64,000 nt of DNA from Craspedostauros australis (Eukaryota; Bacillariophyta; Bacillariophyceae; Mastogloiales; Achnanthaceae), in NCBI GenBank assembly GCA_026770025.1, contig JAMXDE010000016.1:992001-1056000 (forward strand), written 5' to 3'. Position 1 is the first letter of the stretch. Every line of letters begins with the position of its first letter. A model generated the notes under the pieces. The model saw nothing but the letters and a program-made list of their open reading frames with translations. It ran no database searches and was not told where the DNA came from. Made by a program: the position numbers and the translations under genes. Of this stretch, positions 31,266 through 42,098 are shown piece after piece.

Positions 31266-32627
31266 ATGACTTGTTCTAAACCGACGCGCGCATCCTTTCA
31301 TTTCCCCCATACTCCTTCTGCACACTCCAACACCATATGGATACCTACTCTGCATAATCTTCGAATCGCTGTAGCACTGTGGATACGTCTACTTTCAGAA
31401 CCGGCCACACAGGCGCGCATCCTTGGAAGACAGAGATCACGGCTCCGTCAGGCTTGTTTGGATGGTAACCTAGGTCGGGTACAGTCATTGCTGGCGACAG
31501 GGAGAACTGCAAGACTGATAGATCCAGACGGCGAAGGTCGGACGCTGATCCACAATGCTTCTAGCCGTGGGCATGCATCCGTGGTGGAGTTGTTGCTCAG
31601 AACCAATCATCACGGCCTGGAAATCGATGTCAATGCTCAAGACAACCAAGGTCTCACAGCATTGCACAGCGCTTGCAATCTGGGCCACCTCGATGTCGTC
31701 ACATGCTTGCTTCAAGCCGACCATATCAACATCAACATTCAAAACGAACGTGGTTCCACGGCATTGCATCTCGCTTGCGATGGGCGCAAAGTAGAAGTCG
31801 TCAGATGCTTACTCCAAGACGAACGCATCGACATCAACGCAGAGGACGACCTTAGTGCAAAGCCGTTTCACAGCGCGTGTGCCACGGGCTGCAGTCTCCT
31901 GACTACATGCTTTCTCCAACACATGCACGACAATAACATCAACATCGACCTCCTTGCCCTGTATGAGGATATGGTCCTTCACTTCGCTACTGCGAATGAC
32001 CTGATGGATGTGATCCTTCGGTTCATACATGTTCACGATACCGAGGATATGAGCATCCACATGAACCGCCAAGACGAAAACGGCGGCACCCTGCTCCACC
32101 ACGCTTGTGAATTACGCGATCTACGCCTGCCGAAGTGCCTCCTTCAATCAGAGTACACCCGGGGAACAATCGATCTCACGATCCTCAACAGACGCGGGCA
32201 GACTTCGCTCCACCTTGCGTGTAGAAACCTCATCTCCTCTGAAGAGATGGTGGATTGCATCCTCGAGTCAGCTCTCAACGACAACATGAACCTCGATATC
32301 AACGCTCAAGATGCAGATGGCCGCACGCCGCTACACATTGCCTGCATCATGGGTTTCGGTCATGTGATCGAATCATTGCTTCGATTCAATGAAGCCCGCA
32401 ACGCTCGCACCAACATCAATGTTCAAGACAACAACGGGCTCACAGCCCTGGTGGAAACTTTGCTCCAACCTCGCTCCATCCACGATGCCATCGACATTTC
32501 CGTCGAAGATCTCTACGGACATACAGCACTTCACTATGCCACTGCGAACCACCACGAAGATATCGTCGAGTTGCTGCTTCGATCCGATTCCATACGCACG
32601 CGCACGGACAGCATGGCCAATATGTGA
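31266..32627 (+). CDS. Ankyrin-repeat protein
   Basis: 453 residues, one exon; the frame's first ATG is at 31266. From about residue 60 to the end there are roughly nine ankyrin repeats, of which the G-x-T-x-L-H-x-A-C-x-x-G/R-x-x-x-V-V-x-x-L-L pattern is clear in at least six (GLTALHSACNLGHLDVV, GSTALHLACDGRKVEVV, GRTPLHIACIMGFGHVI, GHTALHYATANHHEDIV). Linkers repeat the theme I-N-x-Q-D/N. Ankyrin stacks bind partner proteins; no catalytic domain is attached. The N-terminal 55 residues are unlike the rest, with one weakly hydrophobic patch. The protein ends in the middle of a repeat. Confidence 0.9.
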   Translation: MTCSKPTRASFHFPHTPSAHSNTIWIPTLHNLRIAVALWIRLLSEPATQARILGRQRSRLRQACLDGNLGRVQSLLATGRTARLIDPDGEGRTLIHNASSRGHASVVELLLRTNHHGLEIDVNAQDNQGLTALHSACNLGHLDVVTCLLQADHININIQNERGSTALHLACDGRKVEVVRCLLQDERIDINAEDDLSAKPFHSACATGCSLLTTCFLQHMHDNNINIDLLALYEDMVLHFATANDLMDVILRFIHVHDTEDMSIHMNRQDENGGTLLHHACELRDLRLPKCLLQSEYTRGTIDLTILNRRGQTSLHLACRNLISSEEMVDCILESALNDNMNLDINAQDADGRTPLHIACIMGFGHVIESLLRFNEARNARTNINVQDNNGLTALVETLLQPRSIHDAIDISVEDLYGHTALHYATANHHEDIVELLLRSDSIRTRTDSMANM

Positions 32628-33468
32628 CGTGCTCGTGCGTAGCATAGCGCCCATCACCTTGCCTCCCAATTCCCCGATCGGAAGGCAACCCAAGACGACG
32701 AGTTGGGGAGGAAGGGGGTCGTCTCCTCTTGCACAGCAGCACCTGTTCGATGCTGCCTTGCAGCAACACCAGCAGGAATTGCGCCTGCATCAGTGGCACC
32801 CCTTCAGCACATCGTGCGCTCATCAATATGTATGATTGTATGTGGTAGTGAAAGTGATAGTGATTGTGATAGTGATTGTATTACTCTACTCAGATCGACT
32901 CTGCCGACACCGCCCGTGAAGGTGACTCAAATCCGCATCGATGCACGGAGTCTCGGGAGAGAGCCACATTCTGGAGAGTACTCGTGCCCAACGAGTGTGT
33001 ATGATGCCACACTTGTTGCTCAACTCGGAGCGCCTCGCAGATGCCCAGCGAAACTACTCTCGTGGAGATGGGGTGTCATGCAACTTGACGGTGTTCTTCG
33101 TGCGAGTATGGTAGGTAGGTAAGTGTGTGCTTTGCTCTACTCTACCGATGCTCTCACTGTGTGCACTGCGACTAGTCGAAAGAAGCAGTCTACAACCTGG
33201 GTGCTGCATCGAGTCATGAACGGAGTATGGATCACGTGTTGGTATCTTTCGCAGAGGTTGAACTTGGGGAGAACACAAGAGGCAAAACGCAAATACCATG
33301 CGCACTCGTCTCCTGACGTCAATGCATCCATCCAGACGAAACCAACACGCGAGCACAACAAAGAGAAAGGAAGAAAGGGGTATGGGACATCATTCGCGAT
33401 CATTGCACCAATACAATACAGAAGCACATTCCATCCCGACCTTGAAGTCGAACCAATAAACAGAGACG
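32628..33468. other. Intergenic, promoter of the plastid lumen protein
   Basis: No gene is seen. The part from about 33280 to 33468 is A/C-rich, the usual leader composition here, and includes a TGACGTCA site (entered separately). There is a GTGATA-type short tandem run at about 32840-32880. Confidence 0.5.
33314..33321. promoter_or_regulatory. CRE-like TGACGTCA site
   Basis: A perfect TGACGTCA palindrome lies 148 bp upstream of the start of the plastid lumen protein gene. Such cores are bound by bZIP proteins, and TGACGT-type elements are known in light/CO2-responsive diatom plastid genes. Its activity here is inference. Confidence 0.3.
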
Positions 33469-34410
33469 ATGTTCCAATGCAACAGCCATCTTTCTCGCAT
33501 GGCCATCGCGGTGGCCTTGCTTGCATGTGCTTTCGATCGGTCACCAGTGGCGCATGCTTTTCAGCCGCGAATGCTGACGAGTGAAAGCGGCGCAGGATGG
33601 GAGTTTCCACCCATCGGACAGCATATTGCGAAGAACGCAGCCGCGATCTTCATATCCAGTACCTTGCTCCTCGGAGGTCAGCCTCAAGCAGCGACAGCCC
33701 TTGACCCAACGGTGTCCGGGGCGCTCCAAAAAGCCATCATCGAGGCAAGCGATGCCACATACCCCTTGCTGCAAGCCTTGGACAGCACGAGCACGGCCTC
33801 GTTCTCCACCAAGGTCTCCAATGTCATCGCGAAAAAGTTGAATCCCGACCGTTTGACCAACGTCGTGGATAGCGCCACCAGCGCCGTCCTGGCGATCCCA
33901 GATGATCGCATCTCCAAGTTCACAACCATCGTGGAAGATGCGTACCAAGGCGTTTCGTCGGACACCTGCCAATACATTGCCATTCCAGCTTCCGCAATCG
34001 AAAAGGTGGCGCTGTCCGATGGTCTCCAAAAAGTGGATGCGGAGAAACTCTCCCAAGCATTGGAGAAGGTGGCACTGTTGCAACGGGCGGTGCCGGTGTC
34101 CTCCTCGGCGGATTCTGGCGGCATCTGTTTGCCGAAATCGCAGGAGGCCTTGGAGAACATATGGGTCGGCCAGACGGAACTGTTGCTTTCCGTTCCCAAG
34201 GCTGCCAAGAAGGAGCTCGGCGAGCGAACGAAGTCGGCAATCAGATCCATTCCAGGCCCGGAGGCTTTGAGGCTCGCAAATGATGCCAAGAACATCGTGA
34301 CGGGTTCTGGCGACCGAAAGATCGCAAGTCGGTTCCTGCAAACGGGACAAGCGCTGGACAAGCTCATTCAGCAGGATCCCAGGTTTCAAGCGTTCCAATC
34401 ACCGAAATGA
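33469..34410 (+). CDS. Probable thylakoid-lumen protein, unknown function
   Basis: 313 residues, one exon. Targeting is tripartite. First a signal peptide (about residues 5-28) ends at AHAFQP, the plastid bipartite site. A short transit region follows, then a second hydrophobic stretch (IFISSTLLLGG, about residues 59-69) ending QPQAATA, a thylakoid signal with an AxA cleavage site. The mature protein (about 235 residues) is almost all helical, with no membrane span. I do not recognise a domain; conserved-looking parts are the segment around CQYIAIP and the C-terminal helix pair. It may be a stromal or lumenal partner of a photosynthetic complex, which is only a guess from location. Confidence 0.82.
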   Translation: MFQCNSHLSRMAIAVALLACAFDRSPVAHAFQPRMLTSESGAGWEFPPIGQHIAKNAAAIFISSTLLLGGQPQAATALDPTVSGALQKAIIEASDATYPLLQALDSTSTASFSTKVSNVIAKKLNPDRLTNVVDSATSAVLAIPDDRISKFTTIVEDAYQGVSSDTCQYIAIPASAIEKVALSDGLQKVDAEKLSQALEKVALLQRAVPVSSSADSGGICLPKSQEALENIWVGQTELLLSVPKAAKKELGERTKSAIRSIPGPEALRLANDAKNIVTGSGDRKIASRFLQTGQALDKLIQQDPRFQAFQSPK

Positions 34411-36517
34411 AGCATCGGCGTGAACATCGACTAGCGTGTCGTTGCATGCGGTTGAGATTGGGTCAACCTGCGTACGAGTACGAAGGTGAGATTGAATGAG
34501 CGAGCGCGTTGCGCTTGTGGTTGGGATTGCTCCACTTTGCTTTTCCCTTTGCCTTCAATTATTGGCTCGTAGGACTACTTCACTTTTGCGTCTTCGCCAC
34601 CAACTGGCTCCATGACAAAGCTGCGATCGGTCTTACCACTTTGCACCGGAAGAAGTATGGTAGTATTGGCAGGCATTATACCGCTTTTGACATGAGCACC
34701 GGACGGGATTGTCTGGAGCACCACGCCGCAACTGTAATAGAGTACCCGCTCAAGCCCAACCCCTGCTTTACCCGTCACCGTCGTCATGGCAACTTCAGAT
34801 ATTATAGTTCTCTCCTTAGATTGCGATCTACACAATGCTGGCTTGTATAATATGCTTCGGTAATCCCACCCCAGATCATGTAATGTCATCTTCAGTTGGG
34901 TGGAGTAGAGCAGAGTAGTAGCATCACAGTATCTGTTGCGACCCAGATGCTTTGACGAAATTGAACACCAAACAACATTCCTGTGCGCAATCAAGTTCGA
35001 AGCAGCCTGGAGCTTGTTGATGCGTCGAAATACGAGCAAGCACGAGACCGCCTGCTCACATTGGCGTCAGCGACGACCTGCCTTGATGACAACGTTATCG
35101 TTCAGGTTATCAGTGACGGTGCTGGAACTTTTCAGATCGGCCTCGACTGGCGACAGTTGGAGCAGACTGGTTGGCCCGCACTGATGATTTCTCCCGACAG
35201 ATCCAGGAAACAGGAGGCAGGAAAACGCGGTGAGTGGGCGTGTTTGTGGCAACATGCGCATGCGAGTGGCTCGGAGTGTCTCCATGTCCCGGATTGGACT
35301 GGTTCGGTCTGATGGAGGTTCGCGAGTTGTTGGACAGGTGAGAAACAACATGTGGTGATGTGATGTGATGTGACGCGATACGGCGACCTCTCTTCCTGAA
35401 GTTTCGGACAAAGAGCAGACTTCGCCACAAACTGCGGCGAACATCTTCCACGGAACGTATCAATGGCGACCGACAATCGTCGAAGAAGCGATTCGTGTTT
35501 AGAGACGCTTCGGTCAGCCATCACCATCCGAACAGCAGAACTTCCTCACCTTTTCGGAACTATTCTCGACTTTCTGCATTCCGCAATTCCTGACGCTGCG
35601 TCTTTTCCCGATTGACAAATGTTCTGTGTGGTTGTTGGTTGCTCTCTCTGTGATTGACGTTGTTTCTCTTGGTGGTGGTGCTCGTGCCGTTTCCTGTTTG
35701 TTTCTCAATTCCATGGCGAAAGTGCACGCACGCACAGAGGTGAGCCACCCATGCCTAGCGTTCTTGCTGCTGCTGACGCTGCTATACTGTTGTTGATGTC
35801 GCTACTGGTGCGTTTGTGGGCGGGATTGGGTCTCCCGCTGCGTATAGTACGACAGCGAGTCTTCCATCGATCAGCCCATTCTGCTGCTGCCATGTTGATC
35901 TCACAACTTCACAACAGCCAGCAACCGCATTGATACCATACTCGTACTACTACTGCAGACCGAAACAAGCATACACAAAACAGGAAAGCACCACATCCAT
36001 TGGTAAGCAGCCAGCACTTTCGTTGCAAATGTTCTCATTTGATGACAGCGGTGGCCCATGAACATGGCGTGGAAGCATTGTGACCGAAGAAACGCCCATG
36101 TCGGTGGACGTACTCGTAGGGGATCGCTGTGACAATCCGAACATCCGTTGGTTTCGTTGAATGTTTGGTATCGGCATGGCAGAGCACCAAGGCATCGCTG
36201 ACCATTCGTCGGTTCATGCAATTCGGATTCCTCACTCACAAAGTGTCGCATTTGTCGCCCATCATCTCACGTCATCTTCGGTTGTGTGTGATAATCGCTG
36301 CTGTCTTCTCACTATGGTATGATCACACAAACGTGCATGGGCATTCACCACCGTGCTGTGCTGTACTTCCCACGACGGCAGCAACATCGGCATCATCATC
36401 ATCATCATCATCATCAACAACAACAACAACAACACTCGAACAAGCCGCACACAAACTGTCAACAATCCTCAACAAAACAGCCGACGATAGGAACAACCAC
36501 GACAAACGACGACGACA
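34411..36517. other. Long stretch without a firm gene
   Basis: Short frames on both strands. The most protein-like is 34983-35312 (+, 109 residues; helical start, LELVDASKYEQARDRLLTL), but no splice partners or homology cue were found. Several TACTCGTA-type words occur (about 34471, 35940 and 36107). A CAT/CAA microsatellite at about 36391-36434 lies in the leader of the next gene. Confidence 0.4.
36391..36434. repeat. (CAT)n(CAA)n microsatellite
   Basis: About eight CAT triplets run directly into about six CAA triplets, roughly 85 bp upstream of the next gene's start. Confidence 0.85.
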
Positions 36518-37270
36518 ATGATGAGAAACGCGCTCCTTTCCAGAACATCGGCAGCTCTCCGATCTGCGTCAGCCCATAACAGAACCGTTGCATGGGCGGG
36601 CAGGAGTAGCATGATTGGCCGCACTTTCTCCAGCGATTGTGAACCAGCACAGAAGCTCCAATCGGTTCTAGAGAACTACCGCCAAACTCAGTAAGTATGA
36701 TATTTCGCATCGACTGTCATAGCTACCGCACTGATGATGACGACGATACCGGAGGCAGAGACAGAGGACAGAAGCAGCACCACATGTGTTACGTGGTCAT
36801 CTGTCCTTCATTTTTACACCTTGGCATTCGCAAGGCTAGCACCATGGCGCCGCAGATGGTTCACCCTTCACCGCTGCTATCGTCGTTGCCATTCGTATCA
36901 TCACCCTCGCCGTCGACCACTCTCACACCTGCTTCCATTCTTGTGTTCACGTCCTTTACCACGCATACTCCGAAACACACACATGCACTGGCACACACGC
37001 TCACGCCTCGACAGCTTTTCGCGAGAGATCCCTTCACGATTTCAAAAGGAACTGTTCACACCGTACGCGACATCCAACGGCACTATGATTCCCATCGAGC
37101 ACGTCAATACCATGCTGGTGAACATCGGCCAAGAAGAACATGTACTGTCTTCGAGCGAGCAGGAAGAGCTACTGCGGGAGGCTGGCATCGTGGCCCAGCC
37201 GGACGGCATCAGCGAAGATGGCATGATACCCACCAACACAATCATGGAACTCCTTTCCAGGGCGAACTAG
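36518..37270 (+). CDS. Small mitochondrial-type protein, EF-hand-like
   Basis: Two exons, 36518-36690 and 37015-37270; the split codon (phase 2 then 1 base) restores the frame, giving 142 residues. The donor is GTAAGT and the acceptor CTCGACAG. The first 38 residues are Arg/Ser/Ala-rich without acids (MMRNALLSRTSAALRSASA), a typical mitochondrial presequence with RTFSS near the expected processing point. The mature part has two helix-loop-helix-like units: LFTPYATSNGTMIPIEHV and a weaker one around GISEDGMIPTNTIMELL. The loops resemble EF-hands but lack a full set of acidic ligands, so calcium binding is doubtful. The neighbours give no clue to its job. Confidence 0.65.
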
Positions 37271-38022
37271 GACGTATGGTAGAGCGTACATCGGGAGTAT
37301 CGTGCTTGATAGCGCCCCGATTGGTTCCCACGACGCAAAGCTATGATAGCGTCAAGTGCAACCATCGTCGAGAAGCAGCACAAACGATACCAGCACGCTG
37401 CAGCGCCGCAACCGTCCACAACCCCAAAGCAACGACGAGTACTCTGCTCGTGCATGAAGAAATGACATCCAACAAGGACTCGAAAACTAATAGCCTCCAC
37501 AGTAAATTAGCAGCCCAACTGTGCGAGTATTTGCAGCATTTGCCATCCAGAGAAGCGCAAGCAGGACAAATGATGCATGGTGCACTTGTACCATGCCCAT
37601 AGCTCGTGTGTGATGTGGTTGTAATGATACCTGTGGCTGCGCTTCGAGCAATGGCGTGCCCCATTGTTCGCACTTCCCCAAACAACAGGCCTCTCTATAC
37701 TTGTGTTTTTAGGCTAGAGTATCTCACCAACACGGACACGATTCAATCGAATCGAAGCAATCAAAGAATGACACCACAATGAAAATCACATCAGACACCG
37801 ACATCAACACCCTCACTGTGTTGCTCCTACCGACACAGAGATCGACAATCACGTCATGAAGTCTCCCCAAGCACAAGTACTTACGTGGATGGGCGACACA
37901 GATGTCAACAAGAGACGACTGAGGCACTCTCTCCATCAGTACCTCGCTTGGCATCACATCATCTCGAAGAAGAAACGGGCAACTGAGATCGGTGCTGTCA
38001 CCCCTTCGTGGACATCATCACG
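37271..38022. other. Intergenic, no gene seen
   Basis: Upstream flank of the rhomboid-like gene. Mixed short frames; none supported. The last 150 bases are A/C-rich. Confidence 0.55.
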
Positions 38023-39489
38023 ATGCAACGTCGGCGCTTCCGCAAGGTCAAGCGAGACATGTCCAACCCTCGCAATGCCAATGCAAGCGCCAACGCCAAC
38101 GTTGCCAACCTCAATGAAGGCAACAGGACGGTGGCAGCAGCGGTTGCCAATGACAACGACGACGACAGCAGTAGCAGCAGCAGTGATAGCAACATCAGCT
38201 CGTACATGGAGCTTCGGAATCATCAGAGGCGCCCGCAAAACCAGGACGTCGAAACCTCGTTGAATCATTCCATCAGCTCCGATGCGAACGCGTTGCCGAG
38301 ACTTCAGGACCGATCCTGGATCGGCGCTCGTGTTTCACCGATTCCACCCGAGATGGGTCATGATGATGATGAGAATGACATTGCGACAGCTGGTATTGGC
38401 GTTGGCATCGGTGCTTCTGTCCAGAACAACAACAACAGGCGCGTCGGTGGCAAGAACGAGGCAAGAGTGCCTCCCCTGCACAAGGCCATGCATGAATCGT
38501 CTGAGCCACCCTTCGTATTTGTCACGTCTGAACGATCATCGTTGCTGGGCCAGCAGATGCGAAGACCACAGCCCATCATCCGTCCCATCGTGGAAAAGGC
38601 CGGCGCGGGTACGGGAACGGCCATCGTTCAGAAGCGGAGGGTGCTGGTGGAGTCATGGACGGAGAAGGTTCTCGGACAGGTGCTCGTGGGAACATCTGGG
38701 ATCGTGTTGGCCTGCATCGGCCTGCACGACGGGTACCTGTGGTACTTGCAGATGAGGAAGGGCCTCTCACCGAAGTACTCGATCATGTGGCAAGTGCCGT
38801 GGCTGTCTCCCTCCAACCGTGCTCTTGTCCGATTCGGCGCCTTCTTCCCAGAGCGAATGATGGCGCGGCAGCAGTTTTGGCGGTGCATTACGTCCATGTT
38901 CGTTTGCATGTCGGTGCTGGAATGGTCGGTGCTGATTTTCTGCTGGGTGGTGCTGAGAACGAGCGTGGAAGGGAGGAGGACGGGATCGCCATGGGCATCG
39001 ACGGTGATGTCCACGTTGCTGTACGTCACAGCGTGCGGGATCGGGCAGTTCTGGATGATGTGCTTCCATCCCTTGGGCATCGCCGGATGCGCCTTATGGG
39101 GAACTGGCGGCCTTCTGTGTGCAACTGGGATGGCACGGCCCAAATACAGACAGGTGATGTTCTTGTCGGTCATCGCAATCATCGTGTTGGGGGCATCGCA
39201 ACCAGCAGGTTCCGCGTACGGCGCGATCGGAGCGTCGTTTTGGGGATGGAGCGTGCAGGGGGCAGGGATACTGGATGGATTCCTGCTGGGACCCACAGCG
39301 ATCAACAGACGCAACGCGATGGCCGACGGGGCCAGCAGCACGATCGAAGAGCTGATAGATGGAGTCAGCCACGAGACGAAACGACGCAGGAGGATTCAAC
39401 GCATCGTTTCGCGTTGCTTCTCGGCCTGTGGAATGGTCTGCCTTTGGATTGCGCCGGCCTACTACTACCGCTACTATGCAGAACTGTGA
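38023..39489 (+). CDS. Polytopic membrane protein, rhomboid-like and probably inactive
   Basis: 488 residues from the ATG at 38023. Residues 1-210 are a disordered cytosolic region (Asn/Ala/Asp/Ser-rich). The membrane part (about 225-480) has about six to seven hydrophobic segments. Its order resembles rhomboids: SNRALVRFGAFFP before a long loop with RQQFWRCITSMFV, a segment GIAGCALWGTGGLLCATG where active rhomboids have GxSG, and GAIGASFWGW where they have the His of the dyad. The Ser and His are not present at those places, so if it is a rhomboid it is a pseudoprotease like iRhoms or derlins. The family call rests on this layout alone. Confidence 0.5.
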   Translation: MQRRRFRKVKRDMSNPRNANASANANVANLNEGNRTVAAAVANDNDDDSSSSSSDSNISSYMELRNHQRRPQNQDVETSLNHSISSDANALPRLQDRSWIGARVSPIPPEMGHDDDENDIATAGIGVGIGASVQNNNNRRVGGKNEARVPPLHKAMHESSEPPFVFVTSERSSLLGQQMRRPQPIIRPIVEKAGAGTGTAIVQKRRVLVESWTEKVLGQVLVGTSGIVLACIGLHDGYLWYLQMRKGLSPKYSIMWQVPWLSPSNRALVRFGAFFPERMMARQQFWRCITSMFVCMSVLEWSVLIFCWVVLRTSVEGRRTGSPWASTVMSTLLYVTACGIGQFWMMCFHPLGIAGCALWGTGGLLCATGMARPKYRQVMFLSVIAIIVLGASQPAGSAYGAIGASFWGWSVQGAGILDGFLLGPTAINRRNAMADGASSTIEELIDGVSHETKRRRRIQRIVSRCFSACGMVCLWIAPAYYYRYYAEL

Positions 39490-42098
39490 GCAGAATGGGT
39501 GGGCATCCTAGTGCTCCGGAGTACTCTGCACGATAGCAGACCGCTCGCAAGAATCAGGATCTGCAACTGCCATGTCATGCTCAGCACAAGGAATGGGCGC
39601 CGCCTCTGCGGACATGCCATCTGAGGGTGGGCAATTGTGAAAGTATCTGTACTCGTGGGTCGTACAATGGATGTGATGTTGCACTCGCAACATCTATCGA
39701 TCCGCAGCACATGAACACGAGGACAGAGCAGTTGATGAACAGACTGGAGATATACAATCTATGTAAGCGAAGATCACATGGAGGTTGTACTCCAGTGTAC
39801 TATAATAACTCGCACGGAATGCTCCTGTCATACCATATTATGAAGCCATTGTGAAAGTGAAGCGTGCGCATGCATCCCGCCCTCCCACTCCGTGCGCTCC
39901 AACAATCATGCATGTTGCAATACCATGTCAATACGGATACCACAAGTATGGTGATACTAACACTGGAGTATATAGTAGTGGCACAAGGTGTTCTATGAGC
40001 TGTGAACAATGATGCTGTATTTGGAACTATGAATGCCATGGGAGAAAGGTTTGAACCGTGTGAGGTTTGGAGAAGGATTTTGAACAATGACGCGACAGCA
40101 TTGGCGCATTTTTAAATTCGGGGAAGCTGGACGACGCACATTTTGGTTGGATCGTGCCGTTTGTCTCTAACGTTTAGGACACATACATCATAAATAAATG
40201 ATTCAACGGTCGATGAATATTGTACACAGCGCATAAATCAGAAGATGTGTGCACGCGCGATGCGACACACGCAAGAACAGCAGAAGGAGTTGCCCAGTCA
40301 TAGCGAGATGTTGCCGTTGTTGTTTTTGTGTGCCAACGCGAGCGTTTGCTTTGTGCAGTTTGTTCTCTCCTTTGTCTCGCGTTGGTGTGGAGTTGCCGAC
40401 ATCCACACACCATCCAACCAGTACTTCCAAGAGCAACTTGCGACATTTTGGCACTGGCGTCAACAGCAACCCCAGAGCAACACGGAACCAACCCACCAAG
40501 AATCCAGGACAACCCAGCCAACAAGGCCAACAGCATCAAAGACAAGCACCGGCCGCTTACCCAGGCCGTTTATCTGTCGACCATCTCCACTCCCTGTGAT
40601 ACTCTATTCAACGCAACGCAACGCAACACAAGGCACGCATCCGCCGACCGACGCTGCGTCGATAGCGAAGCACAAGACGCGTAGAGAGTGGATAGCCAGC
40701 GAAAGAGGAAGACGGACATTAATTTTGGTTGGTCTCTGTGGTTGGTACTGGCGTGTGTGTGGCCAGTGGTTTTGTTGGTGTCATTGACGAGTCCGTGATT
40801 GGAATACAGTACTGAAGGTACGTGAAAGATACGAGACATCGTGACTGAAGGATTTGAACAGCGCGGTTAGCAACGCGGGCACGGTCGGCAACGGACACAA
40901 GCAAGAGCAACAGAGGCGGAAGACAGCAACAAAGGACAAAGTCAACAGGCACAGCCAGAACAAGAGGCGTGGAAAGAGCGAACTGCGGAAGATAAAACAA
41001 AAACAAAGCCGAGCAGAGTTCAATCGAGTTGAGTTGAGTTGAGTAGAGTTGATGGAATCGGGTTGAGTGGAACCGACAGGACAAAGCAAGGCAAAGCAAC
41101 ACAAGGCAAGCCAAAGGAAAGCACAGCAACAGAGATAAACCAAACGGCGCGCGCCAACAAACCGACTTGTCGAAAAAGACGAGCATCGACGGCAGCAAGC
41201 ACGATCGCAAGAACGGACAGGAACTGTAAGACACCAACCCGCTGGGCATTTCCCAGCACGGACTCCCACGGCAACTCCAGCCAAGCCCAAGACACGGTTT
41301 TTGAAGAAACGAGACAAAGGCTCCGCCAGCTGGGTTCCGTGGCGGTCTCTGACTGTGTCTGACTTCGGACCTCGTCGTACGGCCATCCGCAAGGCCTCGT
41401 CTGGGCTGTTACTGCAACACCTGCCACGATAGCAGCGGTTCTCGCTTTGCCAGCCTTCGTTTCCGCGATTCCTTTCGGCCAGCAGCAAGACAACCCGCAT
41501 TGCCAGCCATAGTGCCGTGTCCCTTGTCGATCCGCAGCTCGGTCCATGCTATCTTCGCACATTGCGCAGTCTCCAACCACTTCTAACCCTGTCAACATTT
41601 GCATCCCTCTTCCCTTCTTCCTCTGTTCGCCACTGCCTTCATTATCTGCACTCCACTCCGCTCCTGCAGAACCGACCCTGGTCTTCCACAAGGTGGCAAA
41701 ACCAGACAAGAGCACAGGCAAGAGCACAATCCTCTCCTCAAGGCTCCAAGACACAGCCGACACCAGTTAAACCGTGAAACCCGTGAAAGTAGCAGAAGCA
41801 ACCCGGACGCATAGGCGACAGCAACCGTGAGAGCGGGGCGTGCAGCACCAACATCAGAGCTCAAGAGCAAGCAAGCCCTTCAGACTTCGACATTGCAGCG
41901 AGCATCAGCTCGTCAGACTTCAGCAAAAGCAACGCACACTTCGAGCAACCATCGAGGTTGCATCAGGCGGCGAAAGACGTTCAGCACCATCATTCATTCA
42001 CTCGAGTGCGCAAACGTCGGATTCAACACTCACATAGCACTCTTGGCGCAACACAAACACTCGAAATCGAACCTTGAACTTCGAAACCATCAATCAAG
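39490..42098. other. Long stretch before the FHA-PP2C gene
   Basis: 39490-40200 has several short inverted words, notably TACTCCAGTGT at about 39789 and its inverse at about 39961. 40200-42098 is A/C/G-rich and T-poor on the plus strand, with GAGTT repeats at about 41027-41055. It resembles a very long leader, possibly with a 5' UTR intron (T-rich part about 41340-41690). No coding exon could be defined. Confidence 0.45.

Noticed and set aside
38628-39536. Frames of 237 and 293 residues in other frames
   Set aside because: Shadows of the rhomboid-like gene, which has ordered membrane spans.
40719-41763. Minus-strand frames up to 247 residues with hydrophobic runs
   Set aside because: They arise from T-rich complement of an A/C-rich leader-like region and contain repeat-coded stretches; no domain is visible.
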